A DNA stretch of 26,277 nt from a virus. Numbering within the stretch: the stretch's first letter is position 1; each line of letters begins with the position of its first letter. Under the pieces are notes generated by a model. It was not told the origin of the DNA. It did no database searches and was given only the letters and a program-made list of their open reading frames with translations. Position numbers and translations under genes: made by a program. Location: IMG/VR virus record IMGVR_UViG_3300025815_000093, positions 1 through 26,277 of that record. One strand, given 5' to 3'. Positions 4,650 to 12,732 of the stretch are shown piece after piece.

Positions 4650-4991
4650 TTGTATACATATAAGAGTGTAACACAAAGCGCATCAGGAACCTCAGATTGG
4701 GTTACTATAGACGCTTCAGAACAAGATTTTAATGTATCAGTACACGCAGAACATTCTGGTACAAACACTTATGATATAGAAGTTACAGGTGTAGCAGGAA
4801 ACGATCTGACAACAAGTTCAGACGCATTTAAATTAACATCTGCAACTGGTTTAACTGCTAGTACTATGGTAGCTATCGTAGGACCTATCATAGCAGTACG
4901 AGTTAATATAACTTCTTATTCTTCAGGTAGTGTGATACTACACGTAAGACAAACAGGTAAAGGATCAGACCCGGCTACAGGTAAGAGCTAA
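4650..4991 (+). CDS. Small beta-rich virion-type protein
   Basis: A 113-residue protein read from a TTG at 4650 with AGGA 8 bases upstream (inside the end of the previous gene). The sequence is Ser/Thr/Gly-rich with alternating hydrophobic strands (WVTIDASEQDFNVSVHAE, then YDIEVTGVAG, then VILHVRQTGKG). That fits a single beta-sandwich, as in phage decoration proteins. No cysteine, helix or membrane segment is evident. Its TAA overlaps the next ATG by one base. It sits in a run of beta-rich products, so a capsid or fibre accessory role is inferred. Confidence 0.65.
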   Translation: MYTYKSVTQSASGTSDWVTIDASEQDFNVSVHAEHSGTNTYDIEVTGVAGNDLTTSSDAFKLTSATGLTASTMVAIVGPIIAVRVNITSYSSGSVILHVRQTGKGSDPATGKS

Positions 4992-5143
4992 TGGAAAGAT
5001 CTATAGAACAGACAATCGAATCAACGATTGAAAAGACTATAGAATGGACCTCAGGAGGACCAGTAGGGGATGGATACTTATTAGAGGACGGTAGCAATTT
5101 TTTATTAGCAGAAGACGGTTCGACATATTTAATTTTGGAGTAA
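4991..5143 (+). CDS. 50-residue protein with LLEDGS repeats
   Basis: Starts at TAATG overlapping the previous stop and ends 3 bases before the next ATG. The N-terminal half has a short heptad-like repeat (ERSIEQTIESTIEKTIEW), and the C-terminal half carries repeated YLLEDGS / LLAEDGS / YLILE units. Short LLEDG-type repeats occur in phage head- and tail-associated proteins, usually as fragments of larger ones; here they form almost a whole protein. The I-E-x-T periodicity suggests a small coiled coil with a beta tail. Function unknown; a virion linker is a guess. Confidence 0.6.
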   Translation: MERSIEQTIESTIEKTIEWTSGGPVGDGYLLEDGSNFLLAEDGSTYLILE

Positions 5144-5146
5144 TAA

Positions 5147-5794
5147 ATGGCTGACACTAAGATCAGTGACTTAACAGAAACAACAGCATTAGCAGGCACA
5201 GAAGAACTTGTAGTTGCTGACGGAGGTACAAGTAAAAAAGTCACAGCTGCTAACGTGCTGGGTTATACTAATTTTACTCATCCTCCTAGAGTAACTGGAA
5301 GATATTATGGTAGCCCTAAACAAGGGCAAGTAGGAACTAGAGCGCTAACAGCAGATAGGATATATCATGTATTAATACCAGTACCAGAAGCTATAACTAT
5401 AACTAGAATAGGAGTAGACGTAACTACTGCAGCAGCGAGCACTATAATAAGATTAGGCATATATACAGTAGGAACTGACGGACTGCCGGATGCTTTGGTA
5501 TTAGACGCGGGAACAGTAGATTCATCTTCAACAGGGTTTAAAGAAATAACTGTGTCTCAAGCTTTACAAGGACAATATTATTTCTGTGCAGTATCTGACG
5601 GCACACCCACAGTAAGGGCTCAAAATGTATCTTATATTCAAGGCGATGATGATCTAGGTTTCTCTTCACCATCTACTAGATGTTTGACAGGGATATATGA
5701 ATCTTCATTAGGATCAGGAGCACTACCTTCTACTTCAGCATCGTCTACAGTTGATGCTAATAGTAACCCAAGATTATGGTATAGAGTGGTATAA
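5147..5794 (+). CDS. Tail or head fibre-like protein
   Basis: A 215-residue protein. Residues 1-40 (MADTKISDLTETTALAGTEE, then LVVADGGTSKKVTAANVLGY) match the N-terminal attachment motif found in many phage fibre and collar proteins. Residues about 45-215 are Gly/Ser/Thr-rich with beta-sandwich character and include RIGVDVTTAAASTIIRLGIY and a YYFCAVSDG strand resembling phage carbohydrate-binding or fibre head domains. So the N-terminus probably anchors to the virion and the C-terminus is exposed. It is separate from the larger fibre at 24935-26227, so the phage may carry two fibre types. It overlaps the next gene's start by one base. Confidence 0.65.
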   Translation: MADTKISDLTETTALAGTEELVVADGGTSKKVTAANVLGYTNFTHPPRVTGRYYGSPKQGQVGTRALTADRIYHVLIPVPEAITITRIGVDVTTAAASTIIRLGIYTVGTDGLPDALVLDAGTVDSSSTGFKEITVSQALQGQYYFCAVSDGTPTVRAQNVSYIQGDDDLGFSSPSTRCLTGIYESSLGSGALPSTSASSTVDANSNPRLWYRVV

Positions 5795-6177
5795 TGGACA
5801 GTATAATAAAATATTTTACAAAAATCTTATCTTCAGACAATCAAGTTAAGAATATTAATCTAGACAATTACCAAGGACGTAGACATCAGGTATCTGACGG
5901 GAAAGGTAATATATTATCAGATATTGATGGTAGAGATATATTTGCAGAGAAGGCTTCAAAACTTAAAGAATTTAAAATAAAGGCTTTTGAAGAGACTACA
6001 GAAAATGCTTCTATAGTAGATCAAATCAATGCACTATCTGGAAGATTGTCAAGTGCTGAAATAAATTTAATTAATACTACTATAGTAAATACTAGGCAGA
6101 AATACCAAGCAAAAAAACAACAAGTGCTAGATTCACTTACTTTAGATGAAATCGATAGTATTACTTGGGAGGACTAA
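5794..6177 (+). CDS. Hypothetical protein of the fibre cassette
   Basis: A 127-residue protein starting at TAATGG, overlapping the previous stop by one base. Residues about 10-50 are polar with an NINLDNYQGRRHQVSDGKGN segment. Residues about 50-127 are charged and helical with repeated Ala/Leu/Lys and end in acidic DEIDSITWED. No membrane segment or known motif. The helical, chaperone-like composition and the position directly after a fibre gene would fit a fibre-assembly chaperone, but this is inference from context only. GGAGG for the next gene is encoded in its last codons. Confidence 0.6.
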   Translation: MDSIIKYFTKILSSDNQVKNINLDNYQGRRHQVSDGKGNILSDIDGRDIFAEKASKLKEFKIKAFEETTENASIVDQINALSGRLSSAEINLINTTIVNTRQKYQAKKQQVLDSLTLDEIDSITWED

Positions 6178-6363
6178 ATGGAAACCAAAGATAACGCTAT
6201 TATACAAGAGATGAGAGCAATAGACTTTCAATTAATGAATATAAATAATCAGATAAATAAATTAAGGTTCTATCAGTTTAAAAAGAAAGCTGAACTAGAG
6301 TTAAAAAGAGACAAGCTTGAAGTTAGAATTCAAAAGCTTAAAGCTAAACTAAAGAGTAAATAA
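6178..6363 (+). CDS. Short coiled-coil protein
   Basis: A 61-residue protein, nearly all predicted helix, with hydrophobic positions spaced in heptads (IIQEMRAIDFQLMNINNQIN, then KLRFYQFKKKAELELKRDKL). The second half is strongly basic. AGGAGG precedes the ATG by a short gap. It is probably a coiled-coil homo-oligomer; the basic surface could bind DNA or the acidic product of a neighbour. No family recognised. Confidence 0.65.
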   Translation: METKDNAIIQEMRAIDFQLMNINNQINKLRFYQFKKKAELELKRDKLEVRIQKLKAKLKSK

Positions 6364-6364
6364 T

Positions 6365-6796
6365 ATGGGTAGAAAAGCAGTACACGTAAGAGATAGCGAC
6401 GCTAATGATTCAGATAAGGTAGTACTAACTGTTAGTGCTCAAAAAGTAGTTGAGTTACAGATGGTACATATAGTATTCACATCAACAGCTACTGCAGGTA
6501 ACAGACAAATAAACATAACTGTTAGAGATGAGAACGATACACTAGTAGCAGACTTCCATGCAGGTGCCGTACAAGCAGCAAGCTTAACACGTCACTACAT
6601 AGCAGCTCAAGGTGTATATAGAGAAACATCATTCGTGGATGGATCTATACATATGCCCATACCTCAGAATCTGATGTTACTACCAGGTTGGGATCTACGA
6701 GTCTATGACTCTGCAGCAGTTGACGCAGCAGCAGATGATATGACAGTAGATATTATATACACTGAATCAGATCATTTTGATATAGATAATGTCTGA
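6365..6796 (+). CDS. Beta-sandwich structural protein
   Basis: A 143-residue protein. The central pattern VVELQMVHIVFTSTATAGNR, then ITVRDENDTLVADFHAG, AVQAASLTRHYIAAQG, and later LLPGWDLRVYDSAAVDAAAD is one I recognise from short virion-associated proteins in tailed phages of aquatic origin. There the strands, TAGNRQ, QAAS and VYDSAA elements recur. It is likely a capsid decoration or head-completion part. It overlaps the large terminase start by 8 bases, and the terminase has no evident ribosome site of its own, so the two are probably translationally coupled. Confidence 0.65.
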   Translation: MGRKAVHVRDSDANDSDKVVLTVSAQKVVELQMVHIVFTSTATAGNRQINITVRDENDTLVADFHAGAVQAASLTRHYIAAQGVYRETSFVDGSIHMPIPQNLMLLPGWDLRVYDSAAVDAAADDMTVDIIYTESDHFDIDNV

Positions 6797-8192
6797 TCCA
6801 ATAACAATACCTTACAAGTTTGTTCCAAGGGGCTACCAATTAGAAGTATTCCAGGCCCTCGATGGTGTGATAGGAAAGCCAGAAACAAAATTAAAAAGAG
6901 CTTTCTTAAGATGGCACAGACGAGCTGGAAAAGATAAAGTCTGTTGGAACTACCTAATAAAAGCTGCAGTAGAGACTCCAGGTAACTACTTTTATGTATG
7001 GCCTACAGCAGCTGAAGGACGTAAAGCATTATGGGAGAACATTGATAGTGATGGTTTAAGAGCACTAGATCATGTCCCCAAAGATCTTATTATAAATATA
7101 AATAATCAGGAAATGCTATTAAGAATAAAGAGCGGTCCTGATTTAAAGGGCGAAGCGACAATTCGCTTAATCGGGTCAGATATTAACCCTGACGCTATTC
7201 GAGGAGTAGCAGCTAAAGGGATGGTATCTACCGAGTTTGATTATCAAGAACCAGGCGCATATAAAGTTTTAATGCCTGCTTTAAGACAATCTCAGGGGTG
7301 GTGGATTGTAAATTCAACACCTCAAGGTAGAGGCCAACAATATGAATTAGAAGAGAGAATAAAAGATTCTCCTAATTGGTTTGTATCTATATTACAAACT
7401 AGATGGCCTGATAAACCACACTATTCTGGACTTCTATCTCCTACAGAGTTAGAAGAAGTTCAATCTGAAGAGGGATTAACCGATGACGATATGGACAGAG
7501 AATACGGAGTTTCCTACACCGCCGGTATGAAAGGGGCATTTTACGCCGACCATATTGAAAAAGCAAAGGCCGAGAATAGGATAGGAAGTTTTGTACACGA
7601 TGACCATAAATATGTCGATACCTTCTGGGACATAGGGATGGGTGATGATACTGCTATCTGGTTTAGACAAATAGATGGCAATAGAATTATCTGGATTGAT
7701 TACTATCAGAATAGCGGTAAGGATTACGCTCACTATGTTAGAAAACTCAAATCAAAAGGTTATGAGTATAGAACTCACTACTTTCCTTGGGACGGTGGAA
7801 CAGTCTCACAACAAACGGGACTGTCAGCTGTAGAGAAAGTATCAGAGTTATTACAAGAAGCTAACATGAGTGATGATGTTGTAGCAGTACCTAAATTACC
7901 TGTAATTGATGGTATTAACGCAGTTAGGGCTAGATTTTCTAGATACCACTTTGATGCAACTAACTGTGAAGAAGCTATAAAGATGATTGAAATGTATCAT
8001 AGAAAGTGGGATAAAAGACGAGCTACTTTTATCAAACAACCAGTTCATGACTGGACATCTCATTGTGCAGATGCTCTGAGAACTGAAGGAATAGCAGAAG
8101 AACTAATGGAAGATCAATTTTATGCTCAGAATAATATAAATATTATTAATGAGTATGATATATTTGGAGATGATCGTGGCGGTAATTTTTAA
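6789..8192 (+). CDS. terL: Terminase large subunit
   Basis: A 467-residue ATPase and nuclease that drives DNA into the prohead through the portal. Walker A is HRRAGKDK at residues 43-50; the Walker B region is around GMVSTEFDYQEP (144-155); the coupling motif is WWIVNSTPQGR (171-181). The RNase H-like nuclease half shows D281 in FWDIGMGDD, D335 in FPWDGG and D428 in SHCADALR, the expected three acidic metal ligands. Length is typical for short-tailed phages. The Walker B is not the textbook hydrophobic-DE, so its exact residues are uncertain. It overlaps the preceding gene by 8 bases and the following one by 17. Confidence 0.93.
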   Translation: MSDPITIPYKFVPRGYQLEVFQALDGVIGKPETKLKRAFLRWHRRAGKDKVCWNYLIKAAVETPGNYFYVWPTAAEGRKALWENIDSDGLRALDHVPKDLIININNQEMLLRIKSGPDLKGEATIRLIGSDINPDAIRGVAAKGMVSTEFDYQEPGAYKVLMPALRQSQGWWIVNSTPQGRGQQYELEERIKDSPNWFVSILQTRWPDKPHYSGLLSPTELEEVQSEEGLTDDDMDREYGVSYTAGMKGAFYADHIEKAKAENRIGSFVHDDHKYVDTFWDIGMGDDTAIWFRQIDGNRIIWIDYYQNSGKDYAHYVRKLKSKGYEYRTHYFPWDGGTVSQQTGLSAVEKVSELLQEANMSDDVVAVPKLPVIDGINAVRARFSRYHFDATNCEEAIKMIEMYHRKWDKRRATFIKQPVHDWTSHCADALRTEGIAEELMEDQFYAQNNINIINEYDIFGDDRGGNF

Positions 8193-8628
8193 AAGAGTTA
8201 AATATAGAGATGTCTTCAGAAAACTAGAAGAAGACTTTAAAAATCACTGGGAAGAATTAGGATGTGCTGGAGGACCTAAAGAATTAGATATAGATCCAGT
8301 TACATATTTAGCATTAGAAGAGGCAGGTGTATTAGCTTGCTTTACAGCTAATAAAGATGACGAAATAATCGGATATGGGTGCTTTATACAACAAAGAAAC
8401 TTACATCACAAAACTATCGTAACTGCTACATCAGATTGTTTCTACATTAAACCTGAATACCGTAAAGGTACTTTAGGTTATAGATTTTTGAAATATATGC
8501 AGGATGAACTATACAGATGTGGTATAGATTTGGTTCAAATGGTTATGAACATAAATAAAGATTTGGATAAATTATTAACAAGATTAGGTTACACTAAGTG
8601 TGACATAATATACGTAAGAGGTAAATAA
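8176..8628 (+). CDS. GNAT-family N-acetyltransferase
   Basis: A 150-residue protein. GTG at 8176 is preferred because GGAG lies 6 bases before it; ATGs at 8149-8170 have no site. Residues about 60-125 show the GNAT fold: DDEIIGYGCFIQ, then CFYIKPEYRKGTLGYRFLKY (acetyl-CoA binding loop, variant of R/Q-x-x-G-x-G/A), then a C-terminal LLTRLGYTKCDIIYVRG strand. GNAT genes between large terminase and portal are a recurring feature of several podovirus groups. The acceptor is unknown; a virion or host protein is likely. The loop reads RKGTLG, a looser match than the RxxGxG/A form, so activity is probable, not certain. Confidence 0.85.
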   Translation: MAVIFKRVKYRDVFRKLEEDFKNHWEELGCAGGPKELDIDPVTYLALEEAGVLACFTANKDDEIIGYGCFIQQRNLHHKTIVTATSDCFYIKPEYRKGTLGYRFLKYMQDELYRCGIDLVQMVMNINKDLDKLLTRLGYTKCDIIYVRGK

Positions 8629-8629
8629 T

Positions 8630-8926
8630 ATGGCAATGGGTGGCGGATTTTTAGGCATTATAGGATCAGTACTTAGTTCTGTTATGTCAAGTTTATTAGC
8701 ACCAAAGGCACCATCTCCACAACCACTACCGCCTCCTCCTGCTCCAGCTCCGGCACCAGAACCGCCTGAGGATCCTTCTAAGAAGGAAGAGGAAGATGTA
8801 GGTGTAGTAGATCCTGAAGCAGCTAAACAGCGTGCTTTAAGGCGTCGTAAGAGTGAGCAAACACAAGGTGGTCTGTTAGGTCTTGATGAAGAGGCTTTAA
8901 CTAAGCCTACATTGTTAGGAGAATAA
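8630..8926 (+). CDS. Small Pro-rich virion-associated protein
   Basis: A 98-residue protein. Residues 1-24 are a Gly/Ser/Leu hydrophobic segment (MGGGFLGIIGSVLSSVMSSL); 25-48 are a Pro/Ala run (PPPPAPAPAPEPPEDP); then comes an acidic patch and a basic stretch (QRALRRRKSEQTQGGLL). This layout (hydrophobic start, proline hinge, basic tail) recurs in uncharacterised virion-linked proteins next to podovirus portals. It is not a spanin: there is no lipobox. It ends TLLGE, whose codons contain the AGGAG for the next gene. Confidence 0.7.
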   Translation: MAMGGGFLGIIGSVLSSVMSSLLAPKAPSPQPLPPPPAPAPAPEPPEDPSKKEEEDVGVVDPEAAKQRALRRRKSEQTQGGLLGLDEEALTKPTLLGE

Positions 8927-8927
8927 T

Positions 8928-9761
8928 ATGGGTGCAGCAGTATTTAAAGAGGGTACAATCCCTTCAGTAGAACAGCACGCGGGACTATTAAGAGATGCAG
9001 GACTCAATACTGTACCTGGGCATTTGGCAACTCCACAAGAAAATGTAGACTTCTTTGCTACTACAGTAGCAGCTAGAGGACTAGACGCCCAAGGTCGTGT
9101 TAAACCGATGGCACCAGAAGGCACCTTCCAGTCAGGCCAAAATATGAAGAAAGGAGAGATAACTAAAATAGGGAGAACTGCAATAGGAGGCGATGAAGGT
9201 GACCAATCAGTATTCGAAGGATATTACATAGAAGATGTTTTAGTAAGAAATGATAAATCATTCGATGAGCTTCAAAAAGCTATTGCTAAAGGTAGAATAA
9301 GTGATTTTGATCCGAGATTTGAATACCAAGATAACTTTGCAAATATACAAACAAGTGGTATAGAAATGGCTTTATTCGATCTTAAAGAAAGATTCTTAGT
9401 TGACAAAAAAACTGGCAAGAAATACCAATTAAGTACTACAGAGACTAATAAATTAAAACCTTATGAAATAGCAGATCCAAGATTCTTTGCAGCAGATCTA
9501 GCAAATTTCATTAAAAAGAATAAACCTGTAGACTTCTCTTCAAGAAAGACTGAAGATATGATTGACAGAGAATCTATACAAAAAAATACAAAGACTGGTA
9601 AAGTAGAGGTCCAAGCTGACCCTAAAGCTGTAAAAACAAATATTCGAGATTACGCTCAAAATGTTATTAGGGATATAGATAGAAGAGGTGGAAATCAAAG
9701 AAAGATTGCTTCAACGTTATTACAAGAAGACCCCACTTCAAAAAATTTGCTAGGAGAATAG
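8928..9761 (+). CDS. Hypothetical protein upstream of portal
   Basis: A 277-residue protein between a small Pro-rich protein and the portal. AGGAG lies 7 bases before the ATG. The product is soluble, highly charged, without cysteines or membrane segments. Segments such as GVEQ-like SVEQHAGLLRDAGLNTVPGH (about 13-32), FEGYYIEDVLVRNDKSFDEL and a Lys-rich C-terminal third (ENIX-type helices with KTGK motifs) suggest a mixed alpha/beta, partly disordered protein. I do not recognise a family. Its place in the head module suggests a minor virion or head-assembly part. It ends in LLGE, carrying the portal gene's ribosome site. Confidence 0.7.
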   Translation: MGAAVFKEGTIPSVEQHAGLLRDAGLNTVPGHLATPQENVDFFATTVAARGLDAQGRVKPMAPEGTFQSGQNMKKGEITKIGRTAIGGDEGDQSVFEGYYIEDVLVRNDKSFDELQKAIAKGRISDFDPRFEYQDNFANIQTSGIEMALFDLKERFLVDKKTGKKYQLSTTETNKLKPYEIADPRFFAADLANFIKKNKPVDFSSRKTEDMIDRESIQKNTKTGKVEVQADPKAVKTNIRDYAQNVIRDIDRRGGNQRKIASTLLQEDPTSKNLLGE

Positions 9762-9762
9762 A

Positions 9763-11406
9763 ATGGAATATACTGCAGAGTTAATTGTAAGAAGAGCTGA
9801 GGAACTCTTTAATAATGAAGAGAGAGCTAACTCTAATGCTCAATGGGAATTAATCTCAGAATTCATGACACCTAATCAATCAGGTATATTCTTAGGAATG
9901 GATGCTAAAGGTGACAAGAAGACAAACAGATTATTCGACTCCACAGCAATTCAAGCAGTACATGACTTAGCTGCAGCATTCCAAGGAACTGTTACTAATC
10001 CAGCTACTAGATGGTCTAATATAAGATTTAAAGATGATGCTTTAAATAACGAGATAGAAGCTACTAGATGGTTAGAAGAAGTAAATAGACAAATCCATCA
10101 ACACTTCAATGAATCAAACTTAGACACTCAACTAGGTAAAGCATATCAAAGTTATGTATCACTAGGTAACATGTCAATGTTCTTAGAACCTAAAAATATA
10201 GGGGAAAAGTCTAGTTTTGAAGGATTCAAGTTCACAGCTCTACACCAAGCTGAAGTAGCATGGTCAGAAAACTTATCTGGGCAAGTTGATACGATATATA
10301 GAAAGATTAAGTTAACTGCTCGTCAAATGGTTGAAAGATTCAAAATGGAAAGACTCCCAGAGAAAGTCAAAGAAGATTTAAAAGAACATCCAGAAAAAGA
10401 ATACGAGATATATCATTGTATATTTCCCCGAGCTAAAAAAGAAGTTAAACTAGGAGCTAACGGTCTAGCCCCTGGAAAAAACAGACCATATGCTTCTATG
10501 TTTGTTGATAAGACTACTTCAAGAATATTAGAAGAATCTGGTTATTATGAATTCCCAGTATTTGTTGGTAGATGGTCTACAATGCCTGGAGAGGTATATG
10601 GTAGGGGTCCATCTCATATAGCATTACCTGAAGTAAGAACTTTAAACGAACAAAGAAGAAAATACCTAATTGCTCTTGATAGAATGGTAAACCCACCATT
10701 AAAAGCTAACCAAAGATCAGTACTAGGTAATTTAGATTTAAGACCTGGTAAAGTTACTATGGTAAGAGATATGAGGTCAATTGAACCATTTGACTTTAAT
10801 ATTAATTTACAAGCAGCTTTTGCAGGTATGGAAGAATCTAAAGCATTGATTGATAAGATATTTTTCTTAGATAAACTCATATTACCACCTAGGACAGAAA
10901 CTGGTGAGATGACTGCATATGAAGTTAACGCTAGAATAGAACAAATGCAAAGAGTTTTAGGGCCTACACTCTCAAGACTTAACTCAGAGTTTCTAACTCC
11001 ATTAATCGCTAGAGCGTTCAAAATGTTATTACGTGCAGGCGCATTACCAGAGATGCCTGACATCTTAAAAGAAAGTGGTGTAGATATTGAGATAGTATTT
11101 ATAAATCAATTAGCTAAAGCACAACAATATGATGATATTCAAAACATACAACAATGGGTACAATCTGTAGCTTTATTAGCTCAGATTAAGCCTGAAGCTA
11201 TTGACCATATAGATGCTGACGGGATAGTAAAGCATATAGCAAAAATTCAAAATATACCTGAAATAGCTATTACAGATGATAAAGCTGTAAGAGAAGCTAG
11301 AGAGCAGAGAGCTCAGCAACAACAAGCAGCAATGATGTTAGAGGCTACTAATAAGGCTGCTGACACAGCCTCTAAAATGCAAGGAGTAGAAGGTGGAGGA
11401 CAATAG
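9763..11406 (+). CDS. Portal (head-to-tail connector) protein
   Basis: A 547-residue protein, close in length to T7 gp8 (536). It forms the dodecameric ring through which DNA is packaged and the tail attached. Recognisable segments include RAEELFNNEERANSNAQWEL and MTPNQSG near the N-terminus, LFDSTAIQAVHDLAAAFQG (about 65-83), the central EVYGRGPSHIALPEVRTLNE and LDRMVNPPLKAN, and PRTETGEMTAYEVNARIEQM followed by the ISRLNSEFLTPLI-like crown helix. The C-terminal 40 residues are Gln/Ala-rich. This is the head-tail connector family of podoviruses. Its stop overlaps the GTG start of the next gene by 14 bases. Confidence 0.92.
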   Translation: MEYTAELIVRRAEELFNNEERANSNAQWELISEFMTPNQSGIFLGMDAKGDKKTNRLFDSTAIQAVHDLAAAFQGTVTNPATRWSNIRFKDDALNNEIEATRWLEEVNRQIHQHFNESNLDTQLGKAYQSYVSLGNMSMFLEPKNIGEKSSFEGFKFTALHQAEVAWSENLSGQVDTIYRKIKLTARQMVERFKMERLPEKVKEDLKEHPEKEYEIYHCIFPRAKKEVKLGANGLAPGKNRPYASMFVDKTTSRILEESGYYEFPVFVGRWSTMPGEVYGRGPSHIALPEVRTLNEQRRKYLIALDRMVNPPLKANQRSVLGNLDLRPGKVTMVRDMRSIEPFDFNINLQAAFAGMEESKALIDKIFFLDKLILPPRTETGEMTAYEVNARIEQMQRVLGPTLSRLNSEFLTPLIARAFKMLLRAGALPEMPDILKESGVDIEIVFINQLAKAQQYDDIQNIQQWVQSVALLAQIKPEAIDHIDADGIVKHIAKIQNIPEIAITDDKAVREAREQRAQQQQAAMMLEATNKAADTASKMQGVEGGGQ

Positions 11407-11620
11407 AGAGAAGTTTAATGAAATAGCTAGATTGCTATTCAATACGCCTAATGGTAAGTACGTACTAGGAGCCTTAATAGAAGACTTTGTATATACAAAC
11501 CCAGTGAGAAGTACCGTAGAAGAAACTTATCATATGTTAGGGAAGCAAGATTTGGTTCAAGCACTCAGAGAAATTGCCGAATCAGATGAAGATGATACTA
11601 TTAATGTTTTAGGAGAATAG
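11393..11620 (+). CDS. Small helical protein between portal and scaffold
   Basis: A 75-residue protein from a GTG at 11393 with AGGAG 6 bases upstream, overlapping the portal end by 14 bases. It is acidic and mostly helical; residues about 8-40 (IARLLFNTPNGKYVLGALIE) match a pattern I associate with short uncharacterised proteins following podovirus portals. The tail is acidic (ESDEDDTINVLGE). The GE-coding triplets supply the scaffold gene's AGGAG. An assembly or adaptor role is inferred from position only. Confidence 0.7.
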   Translation: MEDNREKFNEIARLLFNTPNGKYVLGALIEDFVYTNPVRSTVEETYHMLGKQDLVQALREIAESDEDDTINVLGE

Positions 11621-11621
11621 A

Positions 11622-12563
11622 ATGTCAGAGGAACTACAAAACACATCTGTAGAGAATTATGGTGAATCACCTCAACCATCTGTACAAACACTGTCACCAG
11701 CTAGTCCCACAGAGGTACCACATGTAGAATCTGCAGAAAGTGTAAATCAGAATATATTAATATCAAATCTTTCAGAGGATCTAAGAAATGACCCTAGCTT
11801 GAGAGACTTTAAAGATATTAACGGGTTAGCTAAAAGCTTTGTTGAACAGAAGAGAATGTTAGGTAATTCAATTAGAGTACCTTCAGAAGACGCTGGAGAA
11901 GAGGCTTTAAATCAATTTTATGACAAACTAACAAGTGTTAAAGGTGTCATGAGATCCCCTGACACTCCAGAAGGTAAAGAAGCTTTACTAACATATTTAG
12001 GAAGACCCGAGAATCCTGAAGGTTATCAATTCAATATACCAGAGAATATACCTGTAGATCCTCAAGGTCTAAACGAATTCAAAGACTTAGCTTATAACTT
12101 AGGACTAACTAAAGAGCAGGCTCAGAAATCCATGGAGTATTATCAAAATATTCGTATAAGTGAAATTGACAATTTTAATAGAATGTCAAGCGAGAATGAG
12201 AGCCATCTTAAACAAATATGGGGAAATGAGTTCCACAACAATGTTCAAGCAGCTAATGCTTTAGCTCAAACATATAAAGAGAACTTCCCTGAAGCTTACC
12301 ATGACTTAGCTAAGATTCAGAATAACCCTATAGTTCTAGATATTATGGCTAATCACGCTAGACTGCTTCATGAGCAGGGTAATCCAAATATTGTATCTCA
12401 AATACAGAAATTTGGTATGTCCTCTGCGGAAGCACTTGAACGTATTAGAGATATCCAAACAAATCCAGCATATGTGAATGCTTTGGATGGAGATCCTCAG
12501 AGGGAATTGCTACAGAAGAAGTTAAACGACTTATACCCTATAGCATATCCTGACGATGATTGA
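11622..12563 (+). CDS. Capsid scaffolding (assembly) protein
   Basis: A 313-residue protein immediately upstream of the capsid gene. Residues 1-45 are low-complexity Ser/Pro/Glu. Residues about 47-80 (ISNLSEDLRNDPSLRDFKDI, then NGLAKSFVEQKRMLG) match the conserved start of podovirus scaffold-type proteins, and 80-135 match the PSEDAGEEALNQFYDKLTS and YLGRPENPEGYQF segments. The rest is helical and acidic, as expected for a scaffold that guides capsid assembly and then leaves. The extreme C-terminus (KKLNDLYPIAYPDDD) is short and mildly acidic, not the basic capsid-binding helix of P22. The protein ends in tandem stops (TGA TAG). Confidence 0.85.
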   Translation: MSEELQNTSVENYGESPQPSVQTLSPASPTEVPHVESAESVNQNILISNLSEDLRNDPSLRDFKDINGLAKSFVEQKRMLGNSIRVPSEDAGEEALNQFYDKLTSVKGVMRSPDTPEGKEALLTYLGRPENPEGYQFNIPENIPVDPQGLNEFKDLAYNLGLTKEQAQKSMEYYQNIRISEIDNFNRMSSENESHLKQIWGNEFHNNVQAANALAQTYKENFPEAYHDLAKIQNNPIVLDIMANHARLLHEQGNPNIVSQIQKFGMSSAEALERIRDIQTNPAYVNALDGDPQRELLQKKLNDLYPIAYPDDD

Positions 12564-12732
12564 TAGATTAGGGTAATAGCACTGCAGAAGCTACTACTCT
12601 ACCTCAAAGTATAGGATAACCAGAACTGGCCCTAGAAAATGAGGAAACTTGACTCATGAGCCCACTAAGGACAACTTTTGAGAAAAGGCGTACTGCATAC
12701 ATTTAATTACTAATAATTAGGAGTATGATATT
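12564..12732 (+). promoter_or_regulatory. Intergenic leader between scaffold and capsid
   Basis: A 169-base gap, large for this operon. A nested fold is possible: CTCAAAG (12603-12609) with TTTTGAG (12676-12682, one G-U), enclosing CCTAG (12631-12635)/CTAAGG (12665-12670, one bulge) and ATGAG (12639-12643)/CTCAT (12653-12657) with a 9-base loop. TTGACT (12649-12654) lacks a matching -10. Near the capsid start, AGGAG lies 9 bases before the ATG. It may boost or stabilise capsid mRNA. Confidence 0.4.

Noticed and set aside
8149-8175. Earlier ATG starts for the acetyltransferase
   Set aside because: They overlap the terminase by up to 44 bases and have no Shine-Dalgarno site, while GTG 8176 has GGAG at ideal distance.
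9402-9430. TTGACA within the 277-residue gene
   Set aside because: No acceptable -10 at the right distance.
10614-11063. 149-codon frame on the minus strand
   Set aside because: It is antisense to the portal gene, has no promoter or ribosome site and no recognisable product.
12656-12706. 16-codon ORF (MSPLRTTFEKRRTAYI) before the capsid gene
   Set aside because: Its only ribosome-site candidate is too distant, and the region folds as RNA; kept as part of the leader.
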